A DNA stretch of 64,000 nt, taken from positions 7,668,001 to 7,732,000 of the forward strand of contig NC_092566.1 of NCBI RefSeq assembly GCF_037975245.1, read 5' to 3'. Below the pieces are notes generated by a model. It ran no database searches. It had not been told where the DNA came from and was given only the letters and a program-made list of their open reading frames with translations. This stretch comes from Apostichopus japonicus (Eukaryota; Echinodermata; Holothuroidea; Aspidochirotida; Stichopodidae). The position numbers and the translations under genes were made by a program. Of the stretch, positions 39,619 through 53,100 are shown in pieces. Each line of letters starts with the position of its first letter. Within the stretch, counting starts at the first letter, position 1.

Positions 39619-39624
39619 TTTATT
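39619..39624 (-). terminator. Candidate TCF/LEF polyadenylation signal
   Basis: AATAAA lies on the minus strand about 75 bases after the stop codon. Other copies occur further on in this AT-rich DNA, and TCF genes often have long 3' untranslated regions, so the site in use is uncertain. Confidence 0.25.
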
Positions 39625-39696
39625 AACACTTAGTTATTTTTCCTCCTGATATGCTCCCAAATCTCTTCTGCATCACTTTGCTCTCCGAGGCCGGGG

Positions 39697-40411
39697 TCAT
39701 GCCGTCACGGTTCCCGACTTCAGCGACAGATCCTGCGGGATATCCGTCGAGGAGAGTCTCAAATGATGCGGTACGGCGGGGGGTCCCCCTGGAACTGGGG
39801 GGAAGGGGATTAACCCGGCAGGAGGAACCAGGTGGTGCGGACCCCTGTACACATCTGGGATACTGGAAGGTGATGAGTAGGAGAGCAAGGGCGAATGCGG
39901 GGGGAACACCATGAACGAGGACGACAGAGCAGGGTGGGATGGTGTAGCGGGGTGTGGCAAGGGTATCATCGTCGGAGAGCCGTGAGAGATGATCGCCGGC
40001 GATCGGGGATGACAGCTGGAATTGAGAGAAGACAGACCTGAGGAAGATGAAGATGGTGGTGGTACGGTGCTCCTAGCTGGCTGCGAGGTCAGAGAGGAGA
40101 CCGAGAGAGCTAGGCTAGCAGTCGATGAAGACGACGATGTGGTCGTTGACGACGATTTAGACGGGCCTTCTTTCTTTTCGTCTTTCCGTTGCAGAGGAGG
40201 CGAGGAAGATCTCTCGGGTAGAGTTCGATTTGTTTCCTCCTTCCCTTTGGGACTATAATCCTGGGGAGAACTAAGACAGGTTCTCTTTGCAGTTTGTTCT
40301 TTGGCCTCCATCGATTCGTCTCCGCTGTAATCACTGTCGTCTTCCTCCTCGTCGCCGCTGTTCCGTAGACCGTTCTCATCCGTTATGAACCGGATGCACT
40401 TTTTCTTCCTC
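39697..40411 (-). CDS. TCF/LEF terminal exon: end of the C-clamp and E-tail
   Basis: The acceptor is ...GTTTTTGCAG and the TGA stop is at 39697-39699. It begins RRKKKCIRF (the last C-clamp cysteine is C283). An acidic patch ([15 protein letters not shown]), long Ser/Thr runs and a Pro/Ser/His-rich stretch follow. It ends [14 protein letters not shown]. PxDLSLK is the consensus CtBP docking motif; only one copy is seen, whereas vertebrate TCF7L1/TCF7L2 E-tails carry two. Confidence 0.93.
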
Positions 40412-43400
40412 CTGCAAAAACAAGTGATTAACCAAAAAAAAATCCTCTTTTGTCATTTCATTCTTTTTTTTTGCCCCTCAAAGTTTTTCTTCCAATTTTT
40501 CCAAAATACCAATCAAAATAGAAGCACTTGCTTTTACAGCAATCTAAAATGAATTAAATGAAAGACATAATTTTTTCAAGGACTTCCAAAACTCGACAAA
40601 AACAATGTCTTCTTGGAACTCCATGCATGAAATGGGAAAGAACAAGGGACCAGAGAAAATACATGGATCGAAAGAATGATCATGAGGAAACTGAGTGACG
40701 GTGTTGTGATTGAAGTCAAAATATTTTCTGAAGCCTAAAAGTGTCATGCAGGTAGTCCTAATTTATCATTAAACATTTATTAAACCTGTAGATTTAAATC
40801 TGGTTTTATCGGTTGGTTCTCTTATGAAATATGATAAATTACAAAGGCTGTACATTGACTATAACTGTGCATACTGTCCAAACTGGTTCAGTAAAGATAG
40901 TATCAATCTTGTCAATTATCATATATAATTAATATAATATATAATATATATTGTATAAATATATGTAAAATACACAACATTTATGACTTATAAATGATAT
41001 ACATTATCTATATATATATTATACATTTTGCTTAATATGTTTGTGAAGTAGTCTTAATCCTCACTGACCCACTAAATCTCCCACCAAGAGATGAGTCACT
41101 TCTCCCCAGCAGATTCTGATAGACAGAACAACGTGTATATGTATTTTGTGTTGTGTTTTTCTGTTTGTGTACCTACTTCTCCTCACTCCCTACAAAATAA
41201 GACACTCCCCCCCCCCCCCCCGGGCTGCATTTCAACATCCGGGACCAATCCCCAAGTACATTATCTCCAAATGAAGGGCAAAGTTACAAATAAAACTATT
41301 TTCAATGCCATTAACTAGCTTGTTACCACAAAACACTTCCATGGCCTACAGCTACATGTCAAAATATGGTTAGAGAAGTACACAAAGGTTTAGTGTTATC
41401 CTGAAATATCTTTCAGAACCTTTCATTCGAGACTCAGAATGGAGCCTCGAGGGTAGGAGTCCATGATATTCCTTTAATCCGTTAATCAATGGCCTGATGC
41501 TCCAATTATACCAGCGGATTGACATTGACTTCAGTAGTGGGTTTACTAGAGCACTGGTATCTCTTTTATTTCGGTTCATTTTTGTTACTATATTATTTTG
41601 TGTAATTTTATTTTGCATCTCATTTGGTTTATAAAACACAGGTACTGAGAAGTAGAAGAAACAGAAAAACCTGATCAGTTCCCTAAAATCTTCCTTGGCT
41701 TTCACAAGAAGAGAACTCTCCCTGAACAAAACAGGGGAGGCAAAGCTATGAGCTGGTATTAGTTGATCGTATCTATCTAGCTCACAGCTGAAGTGGATTC
41801 ACCAAAATTTGATTTCTTTACAAATCAGTAGTGGGTTACTTAAGCACTGGTATCTCTTTTATTTCGGTTCATTTTTGTTACTATATTATTTTGTGTAATT
41901 TTATTTTGCATCTCATTTGGTTTATAAAACACAGGTACTGAGAAGTAGAAGAAACAGAAAAACCTGATCCGTTCCCTAAAATCTTCCTTGACTTTCACAA
42001 TGAGAGAGATCTCTCCCCGAACAAAACAGGATAGGAAAAGCTATTTGCTGGTATTAGTTGATCAAATCTAGCTAGCTCACAGCTGAAGTGGATTCACCAA
42101 ATTTGATTTCTTGACAAATCGATTGACGAAATAATACTACTAAACGAGTCACGGACTGCCTCAAATTGACAGGGCTGAATATTTAAAATATTCTTTCAGA
42201 ACCCCCATTTATATGTATATTACTTCAGCAGTTCTGCCTGCTCTCGGTGACATAAAACAGATACACTAAATCGGTTAGTTAGTGCAAATGCCTACAGCAT
42301 TAAGAATTGGCACGGAACTCTTGTAAATAACTAAGAATGAAGTCAATACGTCAATTACAAGTTTAAAGGGTTCACTAGATGTTTTTTGAGTTATTACTGC
42401 ATTCAGAAATCCCCAAAGAATGTAACATCACACACAGCTTAAATGGACAGAGTTCACATGGTGAAATCATTCCCTAATTTCAATTCTTGAAAAAATAGGA
42501 ACATTAAAATGATTAGTGCAATGCCTTACAGCATTAAGAATTGGCACGGAACTCTTGTAAATAACTAAGAATGAAGTGAATACGTCAATAAAAGTTTAAA
42601 GGGTTCACTAGATGTTTTTTGAGTTATTACTGCATTCAGAAATCCCCAAAGAATGTAACATCACACACAGCTTAAATGAACAGAGTTCACATGGTGAAAT
42701 CATTCCCTAATTTCAATTCTTGAAAAAATAGGAACATTAAAATGATTAGTGCAATGCCTTACAGCATTAAGAATTGGCACGGAACTCTTGTAAATAACTA
42801 AGAATGAAGTGAATACGTCAATTAAAAGTTTAAAGGGTTCACTAGATGTTTTTTGAGTTATTACTGCATTCAGAAATCCCCAAAGAATGTAACATCACAC
42901 ACAGCTTAAATGAACAGAGTTCACATGGTGAAATCATTCCCTAATTTCAATTCTTGAAAAAATAGGAACATTAAAATGATTAGTGCAATGCCTTACAGCA
43001 TTAAGAATTGGCACGGAAGTCTTGTAAATGACTAATGAAGTCAATACGTCAATTAAAAGTTTAAAGGGTTCACTAGATGCTTTTTGAGTTATTACTGCAT
43101 TCAGAAATCCCCAAAGAATGTAACATCATGCACAGCTTAAAAGGACAAAAGTTCACAAGTTCACCTGGTGAAATCAATCTCTAATTTAAATTTCTTGTTT
43201 TGCTCGTCTGAAAAGATTCCACTTTATTTTTGCCTTGACAGTCCTTGACAGTCTGCCATGGTAGAGTTTAGATTTCTCTCTTGCACAAGTCACTAAACTA
43301 GAAACACGTAATGAGGCTCTCCTCTCGTTTGAAGTTGCACCATGCATCGGATTGGAATATTGTACCATGCCGTGTAATATTATCAAATTACGGCACCACC

Positions 43401-46400
43401 ACCCGTCCATCAACCCTCGTGCCTAAAAACGGCGACACCATTTCACGACTTCCAAATTTTAGCCAGTGATTTTTAGATTTATGCCAAATGCACAAACAGA
43501 TTGGTGGATTTATGTTGGAGTCATGTGGTTAAAACAATGGACTTGCGGTCTAAGGATTGAATGTTCTAGTCCTGGTCGGTTAATTACATCGTGATCTTGG
43601 GCAAGGCATGGAATCTCAGTTAGCCTCTTTTCACCCACGTATATAAATGGGGACCTGTGAGGTCAAACGTTTGGCCTTGATATAAATACTGTAAAATCTT
43701 CAATTTTATACTGTCTTAACTTTTGTTTTTCACGTCTAATATTATTCATTTTGATGCTCTGTAGTGGGTTCCCCACCTGACTGTTTCAAATTTCATCACA
43801 AAAAATGAGACCTCTCTCACTACTAAGGAGAGTTGAGGTCGCTCTTACCTGCAGGGTTTACACCAGAAGTCTTGCTGGTCCACACCAAATCTTGCTCGAC
43901 ACTTCTTTGGGGTTGAAGGATCTGAGGAAAATAAGGTTGAAAAAGTAGTTTGTGAAATAGAAATAATATGAACACAATTATAGCGGTTTACAATGTACAC
44001 ACACAGTGCAGTGTAATGCCCAGACGAAACAAATAACTGAAGAAGCAAAACCACATACTTTACTTCATCCTGCCTTGGATGTATGATCTTTATGACTAGA
44101 CTACTTCGGACCGTGGAAAACTGATAAATCTAAACGCTATCAATTAGATTTCAGCTTTTAAGGATGTTCGACAATTTTCTTTTTGTGTACGGCAACATGT
44201 CCAGCCTAAGAAATTTTGCCAAAGCATTCTTCTGCTCTGTGTGACCTAAAATGACCTTTCACCGCAGCCAAAAGCAATGAACACCTCGTTATCATTTACG
44301 CAGCATGTCACGTACGACATCTGTCAACTGTGCCCTTCTTGAGACATCGTGTCTACGAGGTACTATGCCAGCACCACGCCTACACACTCCAATCCATATG
44401 TTACTTCCCTGCCTAAGCAACCAAAATAAGAACAAAAAAGAATTATTAAAAACAAGAACTGGCATTATTTTTCATATGGTCATGAGTCAGACATGGAACA
44501 TAGCATTTTATTACAAACAACTCCTGCTGATTGTCATGAATATTTTAATGTATATCTTTCAAGAGTAATGAAAGTGCCATCATCTATTACAAAGTTTTTT
44601 TCATCATCCATGTTCATCACTGATGCTTTCTTTATCAGGTATTTTATGGTCATTTCGGGCCTGAAGGTTCTTGCAAGAAAATGTCTTCACAACCTTTCAG
44701 AAGCTTTTTTTGTCTGTTTTTGTCAACCTGCTACGAATAACCGGTTGGTAATGTTCGTGCGGAGGGTGGGAAAACATTTTTCTGAGAATAGAGGTTTGGG
44801 AGGGGGGAAGTTTGCACAAAATCTCGAGTACACCTTTTACTATAGCCCGATTCATTTGATGAAATTAAATTATATGAATCAAAAGGGGCAGGGGGGGGGG
44901 TCAGGGTCACTCAACTGAATCCTCCATCATACCTGATGCATCTCCCTGGTTTTTATCCTTCCTCTTCTTTCTCCGTCGACAGGCTGTTGCATAATTGTCT
45001 CTGGCGCTCCAACCTGGATATAGTTGCATGTGCAGCTGCCTCTCCTTACGAGCTAGTTCGTAATACTTGGCCTGTTCCTCACGCGATAGGGCATGCCACT
45101 GAAGAAAATATAAAAAAGACAAAAGAGAATAATTCAATCTATTTCCAAAATTTTAATTTTTTTTATTTAATTATTATTTTTTTGTAATAAAGTTTTTATT
45201 TTCTTTATTTTTTTATATTTTTATTTCAAAAATTAAGAGAAAGTATCAAAAGAGAACATCTTTGGGAATAATACCAGGGCTAACCTGTCAAGTAATTTAT
45301 GGATGCAATATTTCAGTAAAGCTTGTTGTGGTCAACCGTACCTCAACACAGCTAAATATACTACTTCTGTACCATACGTAAGCACCCTATATAACTGATA
45401 TTAATTGCATGTCTCGTTGTCGACAAATTTCTGTCGTTAACGGGCATGAAGAGAAAACAAAACGATTCTGTAATATTACAAAGAAATAATCAAATACTAC
45501 AAATGTACAGAAAACTAACACCTACCCTGAAGTCTTGAAAAAAAAAATTCTCATCTAATTATACTTCAATGAACCCCCCTCCCCCCACCTCTCCCAGGAA
45601 CCCCCCTCTCAAACACTAAACACAACTCTAGGACAGTTCGCAAGAATATCAACTTCAGGCGATGTGTCAAATGCCAACAGGTGACACCATTTCTTAAAAG
45701 GGATGTTATTTCAATGCAATTTGTCCTCTTCCCAAATCTTCACAGTTATTGTTTTTGTTTCTCAACATTAACATACAACAACTCAAAAAGTAGGATCAAT
45801 TCGTTAGACAGCAGATTTTTTTTCCTTCTCTTTTTGAAGCGGAAATCGGATTTTTCACGAGTCACAATATTTCACGTTTCAACTTTTCTCACCGTACGAT
45901 CTCTCTACAGAAAGGAAAACATTTTGGAGTAAATTTCTATTTTTGGAAAAAGCCTGGTATATGTCAAAAGACTACATGCAACATTGGAATTATTAAACTA
46001 TAACAAACCACAAGATCATTTTTTGGTTTGTTTTTTGTAATATCTATAAAAGGACCAATGCCTACCATAAATTGAGTATATATCCTAGTTGACTAACGCA
46101 TATATATTATATATACATACATATATATGTTATTCATATATGTATATCTCTATGTTTGCAACTAACAGTGAATATATTGCAGTCATTAATACCAAGTCGG
46201 AAGAAAACGACCATAAAAGTACTTCACCTTGGAACCAGAAATAAACATCACTTTTTGATGGAAAATAATTCTCTTATGTTTTATTTTTTTTTGGGGGGGG
46301 GGGGGCTTTAAACTGTCACAAATTTCTTATTTTTTACCAAGATTTGTTTTTTGAAAGATTTGCCGTGGTTGGACAAACACATTTTCCAGTGGTTGAGCAC

Positions 46401-47076
46401 GTTAGAGACTTTTGTTCCGATAAGGTGGCATGGCACTTTCTGAGGCGTTCATCTTCACACTTCACGACGACCTATTCCCAGCAGAATGGACAACCAACTC
46501 CAAAAGAGCTTTGTAAAATTTTTGCAGAGTTAACAGAGAAGTATAAAGTTTAAAACTAACCATGACTGTTATGAACCGCAAGATATTTGTGATTTTTTCC
46601 CCCCCACTTCTCTGACTCATATTTCATAGCCTATCTCTTTACAATTGTTCTATCAACCAAAGGAGATAATAAAAAACATGGTTCACAAACTGCTTTATAT
46701 TTGCAGTGAATAGCCTGTGTAGGTAAAATATATCAAAGCTGGAGTGCACGAAGTTTCAAATCCTAGCAGGACCTTTCTTCAGAGTCTTGACTGAAGCAGA
46801 TCGGGTTTGTGTCCGAAGAAGGTCCTGCTAGCATCGAAACTTTAGGCGGGCTATTATTATGTAATCGTTTTAAGTAATTGCCACTGTGGCACACTGGACA
46901 CTGGCAGAAAGGGGGGGGGGGGGGAACAGAGGGAAATGTGAATATTTCATTCCTAAAAATAGTTGTCAGTTAGGCATACAGTAAAATATATGAATATATA
47001 TATAAATATATCTATATATATATATCTATATATATATATATACAGTAAAATAGTTGTCAGTTATGCATACAGTGAA

Positions 47077-47109
<33 letters not shown>

Positions 47110-50100
47110 CATACTGTAAAATAGTTGTCAGTTATGCATACAGAATGTGCATACAAATTTTATGCACATTCAATAACATACACACAAAAGTGAACCAAAA
47201 AAAAGGAAGGAAATGAAATTCAAATTAATATCAACCAATAAAAATCATTTAGAAAAATCGCCCAGATATCACGTAATGGCTTGTTTGCAAGAGGTGTGAA
47301 ATCTAGGACCTCTTTTGTAGAACAGAATGTGGATCCTCGAATCCTTCTTTCTTGTTTAGTAGACCTTACTACAGAACAGGGTTTGAGTCTCCAGGCAACT
47401 GAACCATGTGACAATACTACAGATGATTCCATGCTGAGCTTTTGTGTCCCGTTTAATATACTCAAAAGCAAAAATTTTGAATGGGACTGAGTAACTGTTA
47501 GTTTTGCAAGCTTTCTGTATTGTGTTAACTCTTGGCAGTAACGCTTCATTACATTTCAATCATGATGGGTCTTCTGTTCTGTTGGTTGTGATTTACTTAA
47601 GAAAGAATAGGGGAAAAAATTGCCTCTGTACCCTTTATGATATTTTTGAATATTTTGATACTTCCATCATTGTGTGCCATTTGTGTCTAGTTTCAAGCCA
47701 TTACAAATAGTAATAAAGGCACAAAGGATGTGCAACATAGCTACAACTAATGTTGTGTGTTATACACGTAACTGGCTATTTTTGAAACTAGGTTATGGAC
47801 CATCCAACTCCGTCTTTATCATACCCATTTGCAAGTGATGTAATCCCGATGAGGTCATCTTTTATATAGTTCAAAATAACCAATCTCATGCTTCCCTTAT
47901 AGCTACTGAATGAATATTCATTATTACAATACCCTTAGTCAAATGATGTCATCATTTAACTTTCACTTAAACCAATCACATGCTTCCTTAACAGTCAATT
48001 TCAAATACCAATGCATATTCATTCCTTTTAGCCTTAGTCATAATGATGACAGCTTTTATCCTTTTCACGATAACCAATCACATGCCTCCTAAATAGGTTC
48101 TTTGATTACTTATAAATATTTATTATTTTCTCTTCTCTCAGTCCCGATGCTCTTATCTTTAAAATTTTCCGTGAAAACCAATCCCCACGTTTCCCTGACG
48201 GCTACTTTAACGAACATTCACTATTAAATTTCTCCTTCCGTCCTATTGATGTAAATAGTTAAACTTTTCATGATAACCAATGGGCTACATTGAACATTCA
48301 TGAATATTCATTTTTACCCTTCTTCCTAGGATCTAATTGATGGCAGCACTCTCCTTCAAGGTACATTCTTTGACAACGCTAACGCTAGCTTAACGAACAT
48401 TCACTATTAATTCCTCCTTCTGTCCTATTCATGTAAATAGTTTAACTTTTCCTGATGACCACTGGGCTACATTAAACATTCATGAATATTCATATTTACC
48501 CTTCTTCCTAGGATCTGGTTGATGGCAGCACTCTCCTTCAAGGTACATTCTTTGACAACGCTAGCTCTCATCTCTTTCATATACAGCATGAAGGCGTTCA
48601 GTGGTTTCTTGATGTGAACCTTCGGCGATTTCTTCTCGTTTTTCTTGTCGGTATTCTTTTCTCTGGAAGATCAATAAAAAGTGGACACGTCCAGGGTAAT
48701 GATATAAACATGTTTTCACCATTAAAATCATTTCCCTTTCTTCAAATTGTTATATGAAAATGTCGCTGGTTATTTTTTTTGTCCTTGTGGTTTATACCTT
48801 CTAGTAACATTGTGTTAAAGACAGTATCCTTTTACAATCATGCTTCCCAACTATGTGTCACAACCCCCCGAAACGGGTTTCAAAACTTTTACACTGGGGT
48901 CACAAGCCGGGTAACCATGGTTCCAATGAAATCTGACAGTTAACTTCCTTGCTGGCACATGCTGATTTTTTTCGCAAGATTTTTTATAAATGTGTATTTG
49001 CTGTTATTTAGTTACTTTCAGTCGATGTGCAATCACTGTGTAATTCAAATCAGTCAAATTGGAGTTAAATCTTCACTCACCGAGGAGTAAATATTGAATC
49101 TGATTTTAGGACAAGAAGGAATATTCTGCTTATTTGAGCTTTGTTTTCCAGGCAGTTGGTGTAAAACATACATTTATTACCTCAACTTTGAAGTCAATCA
49201 ACTTGCATAACTGACAATATCATCTTTCCTACTACACAAGATTTCACCCGTACATATTAGGTACAATAATAATAATAATCAGCAGTTTTTTTACCTCCTT
49301 TAAGCGACCACAAATGTGGGAGAAGCCCACAAGGGCATTTGGATTACAACTTACAAGTCGGGTGGCTTCCAATTCAACATTTTAACTCAAATTTTGATAC
49401 TTTTTAATTTAGAAAGTTATTTCAGATTTACAAAAAAGACACAAGTTGACATTCCAAAATAAAGATACCTGAAATCAATTCCATAAAATAGAACTTAGCC
49501 TACATATACTATAGTAGAGGCGATCTTCCTCAGATTTGCATATTGTCTTTTCAATTTAGGATTTTTCCTCAGTTCAGTCTCCTTCTGCCTGTCTTATCTT
49601 TCTACTTTGTCAGCTCCGATCAGAGTTTTCACAAGTCACTTCATTGTTTGGGCTGAGTTGAGTCATTACCAGTGATTTTCATGACTCTAGTGTAGTCATT
49701 GACTCTATTTACGTGGGAAGAAAATAACCAAACATTCTTCCAGTCCCTTCACTTCTGAAAGTAAGTGACAAAAGTCATGACATTTTACAACATTACCCCT
49801 GATCTTCTCTCTCCCGATCCTCCCCCCCCCCCATCCTACCCTACTCTCTCTCCCCCAAAAACCTCTCTTCCTATTGATGATCCAACTGGATTTACCTATC
49901 ATTACTCTGCTGTTGTGTATCATGATGCTGTGAAGCCGGTGATGTTTGGGGTGAGAGCGGTATACCCCTGAAACTGGACGGATTGGTTAAACTTGAGGGC
50001 GCCAGCCGAGATATGCCCGAAGGATTCACCAGAAGGTTTGTTGAATACGGTGAACGAATCGAAGAATAAAATGCTTGACTTGATCTGTGGAGATGAGTTT

Positions 50101-53100
50101 TGACGAGAAAAGATGATTTAAGCTACAAGTCAGACATCTTGCCCTTGATCTGACAGTTTTACAATTGTATCTACTTATGAAGAGGTTGTTATGAAGATCT
50201 GAAAACTTTGTATCGTCTACTCTTACTTTAATGAAAAGGTACTGCTGTAATCTAAAGAAAAGGATATAGTCTGACAGTAATTTTGGGATTATTTACACGA
50301 AAAACATACAATAACACATGTACAGATATGTACCTGGAATGATATCAAGAATGACATGATCACTTAATGAACTTAAATGTAACTATAACATTCCTAAACT
50401 CTTGCATTTACTATCCACAAAGAAAAATTTATTTATTTTGAGGAGCAGGTTCAGATTTGTCTAGAAATATGATTGTTATTATTATCATTACTATATCCTT
50501 TATATATCCTGTATCAAATCCTAGTTTTGTATCCGTAATAATAATAATCAGCAGTTAATTTTTTCGAAGCAAGGGCTTATGGATTACAACTGACACGTTG
50601 GGTGGCTTCCAATCAACATTTTTAACTCAAATTTGGAATCTTTTCAATTGAGAAAGTCATTTCAGATATGAAAACCGTAGATTGCTCTTGGATGACAATC
50701 CCACCGTACAATGACACGGCCAGGAATCAAACCCGGAACCTCCCGATTGCTTAGCCTTGAGCATTGCTTCATATGCCACCGCCTTTATCCACTCAGCCAC
50801 AGATACATCCAATATATTATCCTGTTTAATAGCCATTCTACATCATGTGTACATATTATCTTAACTATAAACTTTTATATCGCATCTTATTTAGGAGTTG
50901 TATCCTAATAATCCTATACATTTATAATCCTGTCTCCATACATCCTTCACTGTATATATCCCATACATCTTATTCTGTACAGATATATCCCTTACATACC
51001 TGTAAATATATATATAACCTTGATCACTAATACATATCTACCTCAGGTCACTAGTGGAATAAAACAAAATGAAACCCAGAAGCAACCAGAGCTGGTCAAT
51101 CTGTCCTGCACGGGTGTGGGTGGATGATATTACTTTTGTTTTTATTTTGTCCACTAAGAACCACTGAAAACATCGAAAACTATTGTTCCTACTTTATAAC
51201 CATGGCAACAAGAGAGAGAGAGAACACTTACAAAGGATATACATCTAAATGAGGAGTGATCTGTCCAAGACTGCTGGGTGAGAGTGGATGATATGATGGT
51301 AGATCTAGGGAGTGCCTGGGTCTGAGAATACCTGCAAAAGGAGAAGAGAAGGTCATAAAGGTCATAAAATTGACCAATCAGAGCACCTGCTGGACATTAA
51401 TGCATCTCTCAACATCAAATCTCTTTTTTTTTCACTTTAACAGAAACAAATGTTGTTAGTTTATTGCATTAATGTAATAACAGATACTAACACATGGCTC
51501 ATAGGCCTACCATACTATCCATAGCTGATGTTGCTAGCCTAACCTCATAAGAAGTCAAATTAGGCTGCAGTTTGTATTGACATAAATTGGTGATGCTAAC
51601 TATCAGCTACCATCTTGATCAAAATTGTTATGTGTACGGTTACGAACTACGAAGAGCCATTTTAAAGGCAAACCTAAGGTACAGTAAATTCCTGTAATGT
51701 GGGATATTCAGTTGACTCGAGACAAGCTTGGAGCTGAATAACTCTTACTTTTCTATACTAATAAGGGCATATAACAATCATGAATATGAACGCACACACA
51801 AAGAGAAGAACGAACAGCGAAGGAACAAACCAGTGATTAAACATCATAAAAATGGCAATTTAAACAATTATGATACATTATGTATATAGAGATAAAAAAA
51901 TAAGAACAACAATAATAATAATAATCAAAAATGGTCACATATAGTAATTGACAATGAAAGCACTTATCAAAAAAAGTAAAAAATAAAAATTATGGAAAAT
52001 AAAAAATAAAGATTATGGAACCACAGAGTCTTTTAATAAATATTGATGTGATACAGAAATATGAACCGAAAGGCAAACATACAGGACATCTGTTAAAAAT
52101 ATCTAAAAGTAAACATAACACGGTAAATAAGTTTGAAATTCGGAAATAACACCTGAGCTTTTTTTCAATACTGCAAATGTTCAATAAAATCTGTTGGTTC
52201 GTGTGGAATCAGCAAAAGTGCCTACCTGTTTACAATTTGATACTTTATCACATTATTGAAAATATGTAATTACATGACAAATGTTGAGGTTATCTCGACA
52301 GAAGCTGTCGTTGTTAGTGGTAATTAGCCTATCCTTATTTTTGTTCTGATTGTTGACAGGATCACACTATTATTACACAAAGCAAACAAACATTTATCAA
52401 CCTTTGTTTTAACTTGTCAAACGGTTTATTTACAAGTTAAATATTGGATGAAACACCGGTGTTAAGCTTCAGCAAGATAACAAGCAGAGAGACCTGTTTT
52501 TATATGTTGCTTCATAAAAAAAATTTAAGCCCCAAAAAGCCCAAAGTGAATTTTGTTCATACTGTATCATGCTTGTGAAGGTTGGCAATGGATGTGGGGA
52601 GAGGGGATGGTGAGGGAGAGGGGATGGTGAGGGAGAGGGGATGGTGAGGGAGAGGGGATGGTGAGGGAGAGGGGACGATTAGGGAGAGGGCAGGTTGCAA
52701 TGGGGAAAAGGATAATAAACATGATGTGCTGCTCACAAATAAAAGAATAAATAAAAAAAAAAAAAAATGGTCCAAAGTTCACTGCTTGATATATGCAATG
52801 GACGAGGGGCAAGGGGATGTGGGGAGAGGGAGGATGAGGAGGTGTGGAAATTAGTTGTTGTCCGCACCACTATATGCAGAGAGACTTGTTCTATTCTATA
52901 TCCTTCCTTATCCCAAAAAAAAAGTTTACTGTTTATAATAAAATTGTCCCAGAGGTGAGACAGAGAGTTTACTGGCTCTATCTAGATGCTTCGACTAGGT
53001 CATCGCAACAAGTTCTTTTGTTTAATTGTTTGTATTAAGAGTTTGTCTAATACAATTTTGTTGTGTTCTAATGATATATATGCAGTTTTTCAACAACTGA

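Larger units (their letters stand above)
40412..43848 (-). other. TCF/LEF intron between the C-clamp exon and the terminal exon
   Basis: This 3.4-kb intron is mostly repeats: a two-copy duplication (41500-42120), a four-copy 234-bp array (42285-43200) and a SINE-like element (43510-43700). No alternative exon is recognised. Confidence 0.85.
45099..48499 (-). other. TCF/LEF intron splitting the HMG box
   Basis: The 3.4-kb intron holds TA-rich microsatellite DNA (46986-47113), opposed hammerhead-like motifs (46752-46850), a degenerate tandem repeat (47860-48115) and a partial copy of the upstream exon (48318-48390). Confidence 0.85.

Noticed and set aside
39697-40379. Plus-strand and alternative minus frames overlapping the TCF tail (40022-40258, 40110-40379)
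   Set aside because: They are shadows of the real TCF/LEF terminal exon, which is fixed by the C-clamp and the CtBP motif.
47220-47549. 109-codon minus frame in the HMG-splitting intron
   Set aside because: No domain and no acceptable splice sites in the TCF phase; probably chance or a decayed repeat.
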